A stretch of DNA of 64,000 nucleotides from Sipunculus nudus (GCA_026874595.1 CM049317.1:13322882-13386881), one strand, 5' to 3'. Counted from the first letter of the stretch, positions 48,650 through 61,450 are shown. Numbers and translations are program-made. The notes: generated by a model not told the origin, from the letters alone.

Positions 48650-49985
48650 AACAGATATTAGGTGCATATCTTATATACAAAGAGAGGGAGAGAGCCCGAA
48701 CGGACGAGGCCCTGACCTAGAAAATTTAGGTGATCTGGAATGCGGTAGCGTCCTTTCCGGCTTCTCGGTACCAAACTTAAGGACGCATGCTTGGCTAAAA
48801 TTAAATTTTAAGAAAATGGGAAGATATGTTCAATTATCGGAATGTATGCTAAAATAAATGATAAAATGAAATTTTAATCGTAACTTTTGCCTAAATTATC
48901 GTAAAATTGATAATAGACAAACCAAACAACGAACCAAGAAACCAACCGGGATAAATACATTAAGAAACTCCAGGTAGAGATATAACAATATGACAGTGAA
49001 AAACAACATCGAAGCCTTTCGAAAGACACATCGGGTCATAACTAAATGAACACCAGTTTAATTATTTGCACCCATTCCATGTATCTTCTTGTTATTTACG
49101 ACGTCCGCCGTCGTCATGTTTTGCCGCTTTTATCATGTAACGCGCTTTCACATGGCTTTTATATGAAACTTGAAATGATTCAGACAAATGATTATGTCAG
49201 CTTCTCCCGTTTTGTGTGTCACATTGCAAGTCGTTCATCCTTGCGTTTGGTCAATACTTTTTACTGGTCTAATAAAGGATTTTTTTCTGTCACTGTTAAA
49301 GATAACAAATGTAACTGTTTGTTTGAGACCACGTGTGTTACATTATCCCCCTGCTAAAATATGCGATTTAAATTTAGAAAATTTAAGTCAGTGAGAGGGA
49401 CAATCCAGTTATACAGCATTTTAAAGGTACACTCGAGGGGAGATGGGTGCCCATTAACATACTTTCACATTTTAATGAGAAGACAGGATTATCATTCTAA
49501 CAAAGTATTCAAAATTTCAAATAAAGCTAATTTCTTAATTATTTCTCATTCGTCATGCACCTCTTAATAACTTATTATCTAAGTGAGGGTAGGTCCCAAG
49601 ATCCCTAAAACACTGGGTATAAATAATTTATAGGTCAATGCATCTCTTAACATGGCCCTCGTAATGTAATGTGTGACTGATTTATCCTTTTAAATCATTT
49701 AGAAACTATTTTTATGCAATCAATCAAAATATGTTATAAAGTCAGGTATTTTATTTAAGAGTGAAGCATAATTTGAAAGATTGTGAGAATGTTACTTTTA
49801 TAGGGAACCGCAGCATAAGTACGGTCATAATACCAACACTGAGGGGGGTGGAGAAAGAGACGGAAGGAGGTAGAGTGATTATAAACTTATTTTCAAATGG
49901 TTGAATGTCGATCAAAATTTTATAAAACATTATTTCGATGAAACCCTTGGCAAACAAGAACGTGCCTACTTCATCCTTACAAGCA
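48650..49985. other. No gene seen
   Basis: The ORF at 49046-49357 (103 codons, plus) has no signal peptide or domain. The remainder is AT-rich. Confidence 0.4.
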
Positions 49986-49990
49986 TAATG

Positions 49991-50010
49991 TGACGTCACT
50001 AGTATAAAAA
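49991..50010 (+). promoter_or_regulatory. Compact CRE-TATA promoter candidate
   Basis: TGACGTCA at 49991-49998 is followed after four bases by TATAAAAA at 50003-50010. The predicted start is near 50033. A possible donor AAAAG|GTAAAT lies at 50290/50291, and the only ORF in the leader is 16 codons from 50069. This is the tightest CRE-TATA arrangement in the window, but no coding exon was found downstream. Confidence 0.35.
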
Positions 50011-50299
50011 TTCAAGTGTCATCAACCACCGTATCTTACATAAAACACAATTATTGTTTCCAATCCCAATGGCGCATCAAACGATTAACCATATCCCTGT
50101 GCGCTACTTTATTCAATAAGCCTTCTAATGATGAAAATGGTTTTCACTTCCACCAAATGTTAGTCGATTGTTAACTAAAAATGTTCAAAGCCATAAAACT
50201 AATCAACGGCGGATAAGCCACGGCAACAGGTTGATAAGTCACGTGATCCGCTGTACTTTCAAACCTAAATAATCTCACTCCAAGTAAAAGGTAAATGCG

Positions 50300-51240
50300 T
50301 TCGTTTTTGTTGCGCATGATTATTCTTTAACTATATCCGTCACAAAGACGAATGCTTTTTCCAAAGGATGAAAGACTATCGATTCACGGATTGGTTCACT
50401 AAACAACTGGACTTGACTACCCATCTTTATTCACCTCCCCTTCACACTAAAATCTGGAAGGGCATGTCTTTTCAATGGCTTTGTATTTTTCTTCATTATC
50501 TTAATAACTTCTTTTCAACATGCTGGTAGCATAACAAACTCATTTTTCAGATGCAATGGAAGTGTTTTGTTAAGCTCCCTCGTGTGGGCTCCAGGGAGAA
50601 CGAGAACGAAAGTAAACTAAAGAGAAAAGCAAGGGTAGGTTTATAGATGGACTGCTCTGGGCCAAGACGATAAAAAATCATATTGCCGGCCCATGTATCC
50701 ACGACGGCGACAAAAAATGGCCAGAAAGAAAACATGAAGAAAAATGCAGTTTCTTTTTGTTTTGCAACTGTCTCATGTTTCTAAAATACGCATATATTTT
50801 CTTTATGAAAGGGAGCTGATCTTATAACAAGGGTTCACCTTAAAGGTAGTCTAGTGTTGCTACAAACGCAGATCAATACAAGGTCTTCTTGTTTCAACTT
50901 TTGGTCATTTATCGCCCTCTGATTTCACTGTGACATGAAAAAAAAGAACAGCTTCAGCGATCAGATGAATCAAAGACCAGAACAAATCCGTCACACTCGC
51001 AGTAATCTGTTATTTTTCATGCAACTGAATCTGTTATCAGACACGACTTAAAAAAAGAAAAGGACTTGTGTCTTAAGGTCAAACGCTCAGATAAATTAGA
51101 AGACATTTTCTTAAAGAATAGGTCCATGGCCTGATGGTGGTACTGTCTGTTGATGAGGATTAATGTAACCACACTGTAAGGATGGCATGATATCACTTAG
51201 CTATATGCATTTCAAATTTTTACTGCATGTAGTATAATTT
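50300..51240. other. No gene seen
   Basis: Searched as the possible body of a gene started at 50033. No signal-peptide exon or cysteine-rich ORF was recognised on the plus strand. Confidence 0.35.
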
Positions 51241-51244
51241 GTTC

Positions 51245-51625
51245 AGTGACGTAGGACTCGAGTCCGGGATCGGACTCGAGAAATCGGACAAGTCCATCTT
51301 CAGTCCAATGGAGAACACTCTGCCACACTTACAGAATATAACAAACGAATAATACTGTATATACACCAAGATTCAGTATTGGTAGCTATGGCTGTAATGA
51401 ACCATTTAAGTAAAAGTGTGTGTGAACTAACTTACCAATGTAAATAATAATCTGACATGTTCATTTTAAATTGCCTTTTACAGATATTTATATTGGACTC
51501 GGACCTGCACTTGTCGCAAATCACTTCAACTCGAATAAGTTTGACTTGGAATCGAACCTCAAGGACTCACACTTGGACGGGAGTGGTCTGGACTCGATCG
51601 GACTTCCACTCCGGACAACATCACT
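51245..51625. mobile_element. GAGTCC/GGACTC element, copy 2
   Basis: The left arm (51250-51310) has GGACTCGAGTCC, CGGACTCGAG and AAGTCC. A unique AT-rich centre follows, then a right arm (51495-51615) with GGACTCGGACC, AACTCGAATAAG, AAGGACTC and CTGGACTCGATCGGAC. The TTTAAATTGCCTTTT before the right arm also precedes the right arm of the copy at 61010-61450. The arms give it a foldback character. Confidence 0.6.
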
Positions 51626-51934
51626 GGCTTTGAATAACCCAATAGTCATAACCTTAAGTCAGGCCACTGTACAAAATGAGTCAAATTTTGTTTATATTTA
51701 TCGTTCATTCTACCGCCTTAGACAGTTCTTTAAATATGTGTGTGTCGAAATGCAATGATTTTTGTTGTACGGTCCCCCCAAAATACCTTGTTCTTGTGAT
51801 ATTAATATGTTTTTCAATCACAGTGTATTATATCCAGTTTAATTTTTCCTTGTACGATTCAATAAATCACTTCCAGGCGAAAATTGTATGTCTCATTGCA
51901 GAGAATTTCAGGCCAATAAGCTATAATGTTACGG

Positions 51935-52079
51935 GGTGACATAAAAGCGGACCGAACTGTCTCGCTAGTGAAGCTTGCTTTGCTAGCGAAGCGGTTTGAA
52001 CGCCGGACATGTGCGCAACCGACATGGGTTCGAATCCCGGATCGGCCCAATGTTTTCCCCTTTATCTTCGTAAAAAAAA
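51935..52079 (+). mobile_element. tRNA-derived SINE, copy 1 of a direct pair
   Basis: Starts GGTGACATAAAAGCGGACCG, has AGCGAAGCGGTTTGAACGCC (A-box/D-arm-like) and GGTTCGAATCCCGG (B box, from 52027), then GGCCCAATGTTTTC and a TCTTCGTAA tail. It carries an extra 24 bases (CTCGCTAGTGAAGC region) that the second copy lacks. Confidence 0.65.
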
Positions 52080-52204
52080 GTATGGGCTTGTTCAACGTGA
52101 CGGTAAACTTTGTGGCCCAGGGAATAAGCTCACCAAAGTGTGACTCCTGGGATAATTAGTCTTGTTCTGATAGCAGAACGCTCATAAGAAGGGGTGTGTT
52201 CCGT

Positions 52205-52328
52205 GGTGACATAAAAGCGGACCGAACTGCCAGCGAAGCGGTTGGAACGCCGGTCTTGTGCGCCACCGACATGGGTTCGACTCCCGGATCGGCCCAATGT
52301 TTTCTCCTGAACAATTTGTCTTCGTAAC
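52205..52328 (+). mobile_element. tRNA-derived SINE, copy 2 of a direct pair
   Basis: Same head, A-like and B boxes and tail as the copy 125 bases upstream, without the internal insertion. The minus-strand ORFs over both copies share the reading TLGRSG.RTHVG, a shadow of the repeat and not a protein. Confidence 0.65.
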
Positions 52329-52602
52329 AATATATTGCTACGAACTTTAGGGAATCATTCACAGGTCATGTTACAGTCCTTCGAAATATTCAGCATACTG
52401 TATAAAAAATGGCACTGTCCTATGAAATAGAGATTATGATATAATATTTTCTTCATACATATCATATAAAACATGGTGACGAGGTTTCCAAAATCTACCA
52501 TTGAACATACTCTCATGTTTAGTACCAAAATCTGCATTTTATACACAGCGTGTATTCGTTAACAAACCCTTGTCTAAGACCAGAATCCGGGACAAACCAG
52601 AA

Positions 52603-52820
52603 ACGGATCCAGTGGGGGGGGGGGGGGGTCTAGGGTCTCCGGACCCCCCCCCCCCCACACTCCGCAACCTTTTTTAAGGGATTCAGACCAATTTTGCGGC
52701 CTGGATCCCCCCCCCCCCCCCCCGCTTTTTTTCCGGACCTGTGGACTTTTTTAAGGCTTTGTCACTGGTCCGCCTGGGTTGGACCCCCCCCCCTTTCTAA
52801 ATCCTTGATCCGCCCCTACA
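52603..52820. mobile_element. Poly-C/poly-G MITE-like element, copy 2
   Basis: Begins CGGATCCAGTGGGGGGG and ends CCTTGATCCGCCCC, with ATTCAGACCAATTTTGCGGC, several C runs, and CTGGTCCGCCTGGGTTGGAC. These blocks match the element at 8960-9125. Homopolymers make the exact sequence doubtful. Confidence 0.6.
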
Positions 52821-52861
52821 AACAAAGGTGAAAAAAACTACGCAGTATTTTACGTTAATGG

Positions 52862-52964
52862 TTATTTGTACATTTGTATCCGTGGGAAGAATCCATCACA
52901 GGGACAAAGATGGTGACAGTTCTTGTCATGGAAGGGAGCCTCGCAGTCAATCCATGCTGGCACT
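52862..52964 (-). CDS. Probable terminal exon of a small cysteine-rich secreted peptide (unrecognised)
   Basis: On the minus strand a strong acceptor (TTACCTTTTTTCTTAG) is followed by one base, then 33 codons and TAA at 52864-52862. The reading contains WIDC, then CHHLCPC, giving C-X8-C-X3-C-X1-C, and ends FFPRIQMYK. Four cysteines in 17 residues, good codon composition and a clean acceptor argue for a real coding end, such as the tail of a neuropeptide or defence-peptide precursor. The exon begins with the last base of a split codon. No upstream exon with matching phase was found up to 64000, and no AATAAA follows closely. An alternative frame (36 codons) is also open. I do not recognise the family. 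Confidence 0.42.
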
Positions 52965-54271
52965 CTAAGAAAAAAGGTAAAATAATTGAAGAGGGCCTGA
53001 TGTGACGTATCTTGTGGCGGCATTCCCTGACTACCACTGATTACAACATATGGTGTTACCATTACCAAAAATATTGACGATATTTTTGTTTTCCTTGCCG
53101 TACCCTTCTCCTTGACCAAATACGGGGAATATAATCAACAGAACCATGTCACAGGTATAAAGTCAGTCGATCCAGTACTTTATTCAATTTTAACGGCATT
53201 CGATGATTTGCAAATCTCATCCGCCAAAATTAATTACATAGAGAAAATTGAGGGACTTGAAGCGAGATATTAGGGTTGAGACAAACATGACGAATAATTT
53301 CATCAGTGTGAAGCTACAACAAATAAACATGGAAACAACAACATTTCCTTGGGACAATAAATATTATATGCCAAAACCTACGCTATAGATTAGTTGACTT
53401 CCTGCTGTATAGTTAATCTTGAAGTGTGGGGGAGCTAGTTTTGTTGGAAACAATGAACACACTTACTAAATCAAAACTGCGTGACCAAAATGTCAGAAGA
53501 AATAAAAAAAATGACAACTCTTGGATGTATGAGTAGGACTTCTTTCATGATGCGCATTTTGGAAAAAGAAGGAGCAAACACGTCTACGTCAACAGAGGCG
53601 GTTTCAGTAGCTCATACAAAGTACCCCGAACCCTCTTCCTGTATCCTCTGTTAAATTATTTTATTTTAAAAGACAAATTAATGACTGCGAAAGCTGTAAA
53701 ATACATTTCCCCTCAAAAGGCTGTTACGGCTAAGTGACTTGCTGTTGGGTCCATATTTTGCCTAATTTAAGACCGTTGCTGATGCGGAATGCTGGAAATA
53801 GTCGTAATAAATGGCCCCTCAGGGGAAAGCTGTTCTATCATAAACCAACGCGAAGGATGTACTTCTATGATCTACTATTATCAAAAATCGTTCTTTTCTC
53901 GGCTGGTGATCTTGTCATATATTAATGGCCCCCTTGAGATGATGTTTCCCTACTAAGGTGTATAAATCCCACGGCTGTTAGCGCTTCGGTTCAACCATAT
54001 GTATTTCACAGTAATTAATTTGCCTGGAGGCGTTTGAGAAATATGTGGGGCGTTTAGTACATCGACTTAGCATTGCTGACAGGTTTAAATGTTCTGTTTC
54101 GTAAGTTATATAGGCGAACTTGACGGAGTTTTACTAGAATAAAAGAAAAGGGAAGTTTTTGTTTATGTGTTTTATAATGCTTTCATTTTGTATCACACCT
54201 CCTTCGAATGTGTTCAGTGTTATTTCAATTTCACTTATATCATCCTGTCTCTGTCTGTCTGTCTATCTCTC

Positions 54272-54275
<4 letters not shown>

Positions 54276-54322
<47 letters not shown>

Positions 54323-54346
54323 GATATATATATATATATATATATA
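54276..54346. repeat. (AT)n microsatellite, compound
   Basis: AT run interrupted once by ACACG, preceded by a CTGT/CTCT tract from about 54244. Confidence 0.95.
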
Positions 54347-55660
54347 CACATACACGGGTAAACATATATATGGGTACAAATTATATACATATACATATCG
54401 GCAGGAAGTTGAATTTAATGGAATTTTGACTTTCATAAATTTCAAATTCATTTTATTTTAAAGTTATATAATAACTCTCATCCCCATTTACTTTCTCTTA
54501 GTTTCCGAGATATAAGAGTTGACATTTATAATAATTTTTTTAATAGAATGCAAGTTTGAAGAAAACACAGTGAGCATTATCCATGTTGTGTTTGTCTTAG
54601 AATCGTCTTATACAATGTCATCATTTATTGTAATAGAAATCCGAGAAACAGAGTAGTACACGCTGAATGTAAGAATAACTCACGCTTAGCATTTTGCACA
54701 CGGCACTAATGCCACGTGTAACCGGAAGTGGACAGGGGTCACATGGAATAACTGCGCTATGACCCAGATAAATGTTAATATTATAAGTGACAATGATTAG
54801 GTTCGGGGCTAATGTTAATTATCGGTAGGTTTGGGGAAATAACATACGAGATGAGGTTACAATGGTATTACAGGCCAAGCAAACGTCATATAACACATTT
54901 GCCTATTAAATTATCAATCCAGATTTTGAATGAACTGAACCCATTTCCTGGCAGAAAAACTTTTTTTCTTCTTTATTGTTTGACAAAATACATGAGGTTG
55001 AGCTACCATGCCCCCTTATGACCACTTTCAACTGTGTAGTGACGCCAGCCACAGGGAAGCCACTCATGCGAAAAATGTTTGATTTCAACAAACTTAGCAT
55101 TATTGAGACGGTCAATCCCAAATTCGGGAATGAATGAAAACATAATGCATGGTTGAATGAAAGTTATTTCTAATTTTTGTCTAACATGTCACTACCCTCC
55201 AGCCAATCACATCAGGGTTCTGTCTCTCTTCTGGATACAATGTTTCAATCATATAATACATCAGCATGGGAATACGTTGACCTGAACTCAAGGGAGAAAA
55301 TTAGTCACATGATCGGGACACTAGCGTCTCACATTGGCAATCGTGTTGATGAAGAAACGGTCAGTTGATATAACTCAGAAATGTAAGTCACATCCAGTGG
55401 TGGTCAGCCGTGAATAGACCCTATCAGACTAATGAACTTGGCTAATTACTAATTATTCGTAATCATGATGGCAAATTTAAGACATTTAAACTCCCTTTGA
55501 TGTCCACCAAGAAGTGACGGGGTCACACAGTACACAGTCTGCTTCTTTTTCCTGCAACTGCCATGGACCAGCTGATTCTAACCTACGCTTGAGATTAGCG
55601 ATCCATTTTGAAGTTACATATTTATCTGAGTAGATTAACTAGATGATTTGTTCCTCTTTG

Positions 55661-55663
<3 letters not shown>

Positions 55664-55706
<43 letters not shown>
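55664..55706. repeat. (AT)n microsatellite
   Basis: Uninterrupted AT run. Confidence 0.95.
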
Positions 55707-55709
<3 letters not shown>

Positions 55710-57131
55710 GCAGAAAAAAAACATGTACAAGTGTGTGTGTTTGTGTATTTAACTAAAATTAATTATAATATATGTACAATTTTTATACAGTATATTTCGG
55801 TTTGAATCTATTCCAAAATTATCAATCGAGCAAAAGTTATCCTTCATATGTGGTGTGTCTTTATATAGTAAATGATGTAACAATTTGACAGCACTACTCA
55901 TTATAATCATATCTGTAAATAGATAACAATATCACTTATCAGTTTTTAATCAGGCGTATAGTGGCTTATCTTCATGATATGATACTGTTTTTTGGCATTT
56001 CTCAGTAGACCGATTTCTAAACGACTACTCTAGGGACATTGACAGAACGGGGCTGCGTGTAAACATACGAAATATTTGTCAATATTTATCTTCATGGCAG
56101 TGAATTAATAACATTGACAGTGGCGCCATCCAATTGCCCGGCACCTCACCGGGCCAGAAGATCCTTGACACTTACGGTGACCGGAACTTATCCGAAAACA
56201 TAGCACGGCCGCAGAAACGTGGTTGGTGCGCGTATTGTCACAATATAAACATATCATCCGCAATTTAACTCGGAACCAGGTAAATTATAACTAAACAATA
56301 ACAGGACCGTTCCTGTGTGGATGTCAAATATGATCTCTCAGCCGGTGACCGGGTTGTCTCTAAATATAGTCAACAAGGAGAAGATATTTTTTCCTGCAGA
56401 TGACATATAGGAGTATGTAAGAAAGTGTCGCATTTAAAGTTAGATTTCCTTGTACAATAACACAGAGGGAGTATGAGCTGGGGACAAAACTAAACGGGGG
56501 GATCAGGCAAAAAAAACAAGAGACAAATATGGCCAAACAAAGCAGTTAGATGGACAAATTAACACCTTTAGCAATTTTATTGTTACCTTATAGTCAACCA
56601 TCACTCATGATTTTCATTGATTTGTCCCTGTGATTGTCCAACGCTTTTCAGTGGTCACATCTGTTCGAGTTTGGAATCAAGCGTCTATTTATAGGAGCAT
56701 GAAAAATACAATCGCAGTTATAAAGCCAGTAAAAGGAAATCCAGTGACCCATAAATGACATTTATATCTCAACAGAAAATAGAAGGCCCTTAAATCCATT
56801 TTGTTCAATTGCCAGTTCTCGTTTATACTGGGGGTCGCTGATTGGTGGAAAGAAATGTATAAAAAGACACACTAGAGATTGGTTCATGTGATATATAACT
56901 GTATGATAACGGGCAAATCAACCCTCATACTTCTTTGACAAAGACTTCACGAACTTCTATGCATAACATGTATGTCTGAGTTACAATTCAAGTGTAAAAT
57001 AATTCAGCTTTTAGTTAAAAATACGCTTGTAAGGACAGAATAACTCGGAGGAAATCAATAGACAATCGCTGGTGTAATATAGAATCCCGACTTAATACAC
57101 TCGTCTCGATCTTCTATATTATTATTCAAAA

Positions 57132-57134
<3 letters not shown>

Positions 57135-57169
<35 letters not shown>
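57135..57169. repeat. (TTA)n microsatellite
   Basis: Uninterrupted TTA triplets. Confidence 0.95.
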
Positions 57170-58649
57170 AATTAATAAAAATTTTAGTTTGTTTATCGTA
57201 TCTTCGAAGCAGCAAACATGTTCCTGTTTGAAGATGGTTAAAAATCGACACGTCTACAGCATCTTCTATAAAAGTCATTTTATAATTAGACAATACAACA
57301 ATTATTGCATTTCACATTTCATAACCTTTAACACCGACAGAGTATTATCACCTGGGTCCAAATCAACACTTGAATTTTATCAATCAATTCAAGATATTTT
57401 ATGGCTTTTGGCCCATCTACAAAAACATTAAATTAAAATTCTTTGAGAACCTTGGCAGCTATTGTGTGGAAAAAAACAAGGAACACATGACGTCAACGGA
57501 AGGAAATTTGCCAAAGATATCCGATTTGTAATTCCCCCTGTTAACTAATGGACGAACATACAGTTGTAAAATTGAAGATAATCCATAGATCCACATGTAA
57601 TTAATCATCAGACTTGGTTAAATGTACAGATACACATAAATACTTTGAGAATAAACGAGTCTAAATATATTTAAACGGATTACATCGTAATCTCATCCCT
57701 TATTTAAAGCTAAATAGCATTAACAAAATTCTGGATTCTCAGATAATTTCCGGTCCGTTGATTACACAAACAATTAAGACAACATTTATCTAATACTAGA
57801 ATGTCAGAAAATAAAAGAACAGCTTCATTTTAAGGATATTCACACTCGGGCATTAGCAGCGTGGGCGTTTGAGTCAACTGACGGCTTAGTACCCGCATAT
57901 GGGCGTCAGTTATATCCGTTCGGTGGGAATGACAGACCGCAGCCAGTAACAGGGGCCAGTTTTTAAGCGAGCCGCTTTCTGCTGGTCGTTTTCTTGTCCT
58001 TATCTGCCCACAGGGGACCCAGTTGGGTGCAGACATTTTCAATTTAAGCTGTTTGTGTTAATCTATGGTAAGTGACGGGCGATGGCGCGGCCTCCTGTAG
58101 GAACCGTAAATGGGTCGTTACAACCTAATGACGACCTAATGTCGCAAAAAATTCCCCAAAACTCATGCTCTACCTGGCGAGGCGAGGTGCTTTTTTACCA
58201 TTCTTTGATTTTACTCTCAAGGTACTTGCTTTTTGCCGTGAGAACCTAAACGGATTTTGTCTAATGGTGCCGAACCCAACAATTGAGCACGAATTGGCGT
58301 TGAGGGGACAATACGTGGTCTCCGGCGAACGGTGTACTGGTAAAGGTTACTTATCTCTTTAAGATAAAGGGGTTAAAACAAAAAGACATAAAACCAGTGG
58401 AAGAAAACTTCGTTATCTTAAACGACTGCCACTTATTTTAGGTCCGGCTCCTTACAGGGCTTTTAACAGCGGACTGTTCTGAAGAAAAGTCCTTATAGTC
58501 TACATATTATACATAAATACATGAAGTTGATAACACCAAAGCAAGCCTAGCTGAGCAAAAGTATCTTAAAGAGAAATTTCATCAATGTTAATTATATTTC
58601 ATGAACACTTTCTTAGGATAAAAAAAATTAAATATGGAGATTGACAATC

Positions 58650-59035
58650 CAATCTGTTCGAACAATCTTTTTGTTCGAAAGGGTGTGAAATTCACGATTT
58701 TCGCAAAGGGGAAATAATCGCGAACTTTAAACCTTCGTGAATATGCCGAATCGTTTACACAGATGAATCGTCATTTATAATATATAATTTATAATATTTT
58801 ATATTACCTTCAAATCAAAGACGGACATTACCCGTAATATCATTTTATCTGCCTTATTCCTTCTTGTTTTCTGGATCCTCCTCAAACCGTTAAGATTGAG
58901 CTTGCATTTTAAATAATCGATGTGAGAATGAATATGCTATGTGTAGCTTGCTGCACGGTGAGATCACGAAAAGGTACGCTCGCGAAACCTTGATAAAGCG
59001 GATATCGCGAAATATTAGCCTTGCGAATATAACCA
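58650..59035. repeat. TTCGCGA-type MITE-like repeat, copy 2
   Basis: TTCGAAAGGGTGTGAAATTC, ACGATTTTCGCAAAGGGG and AATAATCGCGAACTTTAAAC on the left, then CACGAAAAGGTACGCTCGCG, ATATCGCGAAATATTAGCC and TTGCGAATATAACC on the right. Same style as the element at 43480-43850. Confidence 0.45.
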
Positions 59036-59289
59036 CATTACTTATCACTTCCTTGATTTCGTATTATTAAACTAACATACCTCACTCAGATAAAACTAAT
59101 ACAAAGACATACAGTGTTAATATTTGACAGAAGCTATATCATTATTGAGTATGGCGCTAAATCTTTGTCACACAACTCTCTGTACCCTCCACTGTGAAAT
59201 GCCCTAAGTGGGTTAAGTTTCCATATTTAACCGGCTTATGTGGCTGTGGGATGAGCGCTTTGCAGGCTTAATGGGGAGACTGTGCCAAA

Positions 59290-59430
59290 AAGGTCATGTT
59301 TCACTCAGAAATGAGCGCGCCTTTCGGTGGTTCCTCGGTGTTTTGACCCAGCAATGGGATGACACACACCCAGGACCCGCAGGAGTGATACACCGAGCCT
59401 GGTTGACACCAGGATAACCCGGAATAAGCC
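59290..59430. repeat. Short dispersed repeat shared with about 63480-63575
   Basis: CCCAGCAATGGGATGA, CCAGGACCCGCAGGAGTG and GGTTGACACCAGGATA match CCCAACAATTGGGATAA, CGAGGACCCGCACGTGCG and AGCTAACCAGGATA at the second site, in the same order. Nature unknown. Confidence 0.4.
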
Positions 59431-59439
59431 CCTGTCTGT

Positions 59440-60167
59440 TGGTATTCATAGTAATAGTTAAGCAAGCATTAACCTCAACCAAAAAATAAAATGTTTCCAA
59501 GTTTCCTCTTAATCCTGCGGAATGTAACAGTATTTGGGAAATTTCGAGAACGGTCTATCGTAGCAGACACTACGCTGGTGTATCAAACAAACTCTGCCCA
59601 TGCCAAACCCGTCCCGGGAAGAACCGAAGTCGCGCAAACCTTACCCAACGCATAAAGGGTGATCTGTTAGTAAATGTACTTAATGCTTGATAATAACTAA
59701 GGACTACATAATCAATGTTAACATATAAGGTTTTAATTATATATACCATGGTAAATTGATTGAGGCCTCCTAAAACAAAACCGGAAATATTTATTGTACA
59801 AGAAACCGCAGATACCTAGAAGCAACTCATCAAGATGCAGGCATTTATTAAGATGCCATTGACAAGTTTATCTTAAATCTTTCCGAGTGGTATATCTCAA
59901 TTGTGTTGAGGAAGTCCGGAACGTAAATCTGAGCAAAACTGCCTGCAGTTACGTAATGGTGCTCACAAAATGGTGCAATAAGGATAATTGTAAACTGGGA
60001 AGATTTAGAAGTAATACTTTAAAGGACATAACCACCATGAACATCCTATTTCCATTCTCGCTAATACCCCGATCACTGAAGCATCTATCCTCTTGTGTTG
60101 AAAACGTTCCACATGTCAGCTGATTTCCCCATCAAACACAAATCATGCCAAATCTCAGATCATTATT

Positions 60168-60214
<47 letters not shown>

Positions 60215-61000
60215 TAATATACCACTCACTTAAATCGCCACGTCAATCAGACAAACTGAATTTTACATGCCAAGTACCGCCAACGACAGCCGATAGCAAT
60301 AAGACCGTCACTGTGAAGACAAGTTTAAAGGTAAACGTATTACACGTAATCTATCGCGTACCGTTAATGATCTTCTACATTGGTTATGATTATAAAACTG
60401 GATGTGAGTGGAAAAGTAAATATAATATTAAAGTGCTAATTAAATAATTACCGCCGGGTATTGAAGATAAAATTAAGACTGGCTATTGCAAGAAATGATA
60501 CTATCGATCCGTGATGCAATCATTCAAATGCAAAACAGTGCTTAAGCAGAAAACACACTTGCGTCAAGCGTCGCATCGAATTTATTTACATTCCTTGAGT
60601 CTTACAAGCTGAAAAGCTGCATTTGCCCAGACGGTTTGTGGCCCATAAAAACAGAATACACAAGATTTTGTTTATCTGAAGAATTTAAGTTTGTTTTTAT
60701 ATATTTATTTAAGATACATAATTATGAATTCTGTTAATCTGATTGATATGACGGTTTCACTTTATACAAAAGAAAATTAAACTTCCAAACTTAAAATCCA
60801 AATTAAGTAAATGGTACACTAAGTTTTTTTTATAAAAAAACATGTTGAAAACCGATTGAGAAATTTCTTTATCCTTTTTTCTACATTTTCACAACATTGT
60901 ATAATACTTCGGAAATAATTCGACTAAGTCTACTCCGCATTTTTTATATAAAACAGGTCCAAATATGGGTCTTTTTATCCACAGGCCGAGTCATGTTAAG
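59440..61000. other. No gene seen
   Basis: AT-rich. (AT)n lies at 60170-60211. The ORF at 60145-60447 runs through that repeat. Confidence 0.4.
60170..60211. repeat. (AT)n microsatellite
   Basis: Uninterrupted AT run. Confidence 0.95.
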
Positions 61001-61009
61001 AGAAAAGGT

Positions 61010-61450
61010 TAACCTCACGAGGGATGAAGGACTCAAGCCCGGATTCGAACTCGATCTTGGGCAAAAACCCGGAAGCCAGGACTCGAGAAACCATGCAGAT
61101 GGAGACATGCTAGAGTGCAGCTCCAAAAAGCAAAAGGCACATATACATACTGAAAGACAGAGTGGCATAGATAGCACGGATACTGATAGATGTAACATGT
61201 AACTGTTGCAAAGTAAAAACAGACAAGTGTTCGATTTATAGGCCCACGACAATAAATTATATATTATCAGTGTGTTGTATTGCAATTCTAATTTACTGAC
61301 AACAGACAAATTAAACCTATTATAACGTGCGTATTAATTGCCTTTTTAAATGGACTCGGGCTAGAAAATCGTTTGAAGCAGGTGAACTTCAAGGACTTGG
61401 ACTTCAAGCTGAGCTCGAGTCCTCGGACTACGACTTGCACTCGGTCCTCA
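61010..61450. mobile_element. GAGTCC/GGACTC element, copy 3
   Basis: The left arm (about 61025-61090) has GGACTCAAGCCCGG, GAACTCGATC and AGGACTCGAG. The right arm (61345-61445) has TGGACTCGGG, CAAGGACTTGGACTTC, GAGCTCGAGTCC and ACTCGGTCC. The centre is AT-rich and, as in copy 2, TTGCCTTTT lies just before the right arm. Confidence 0.6.

Larger units (their letters stand above)
52965..58640. other. No confident exon; microsatellites
   Basis: Holds (AT)n at 54276-54346 and 55664-55706, a TTA tract at 57135-57169 and a CRE palindrome at 57488-57495. If the exon at 52964 is real, its intron and upstream exons should lie here on the minus strand, but none could be identified. The ORF at 55177-55368 (plus) is unrecognised. 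Confidence 0.4.

Noticed and set aside
52027-52040. GGTTCGAATCCCGG as a functional tRNA gene
   Set aside because: The B box is good, but the element continues as a repeated SINE body and no acceptor stem closes.
51859-52330. Two minus-strand ORFs sharing TLGRSG.RTHVG
   Set aside because: The shared reading is the reverse translation of the two SINE copies.
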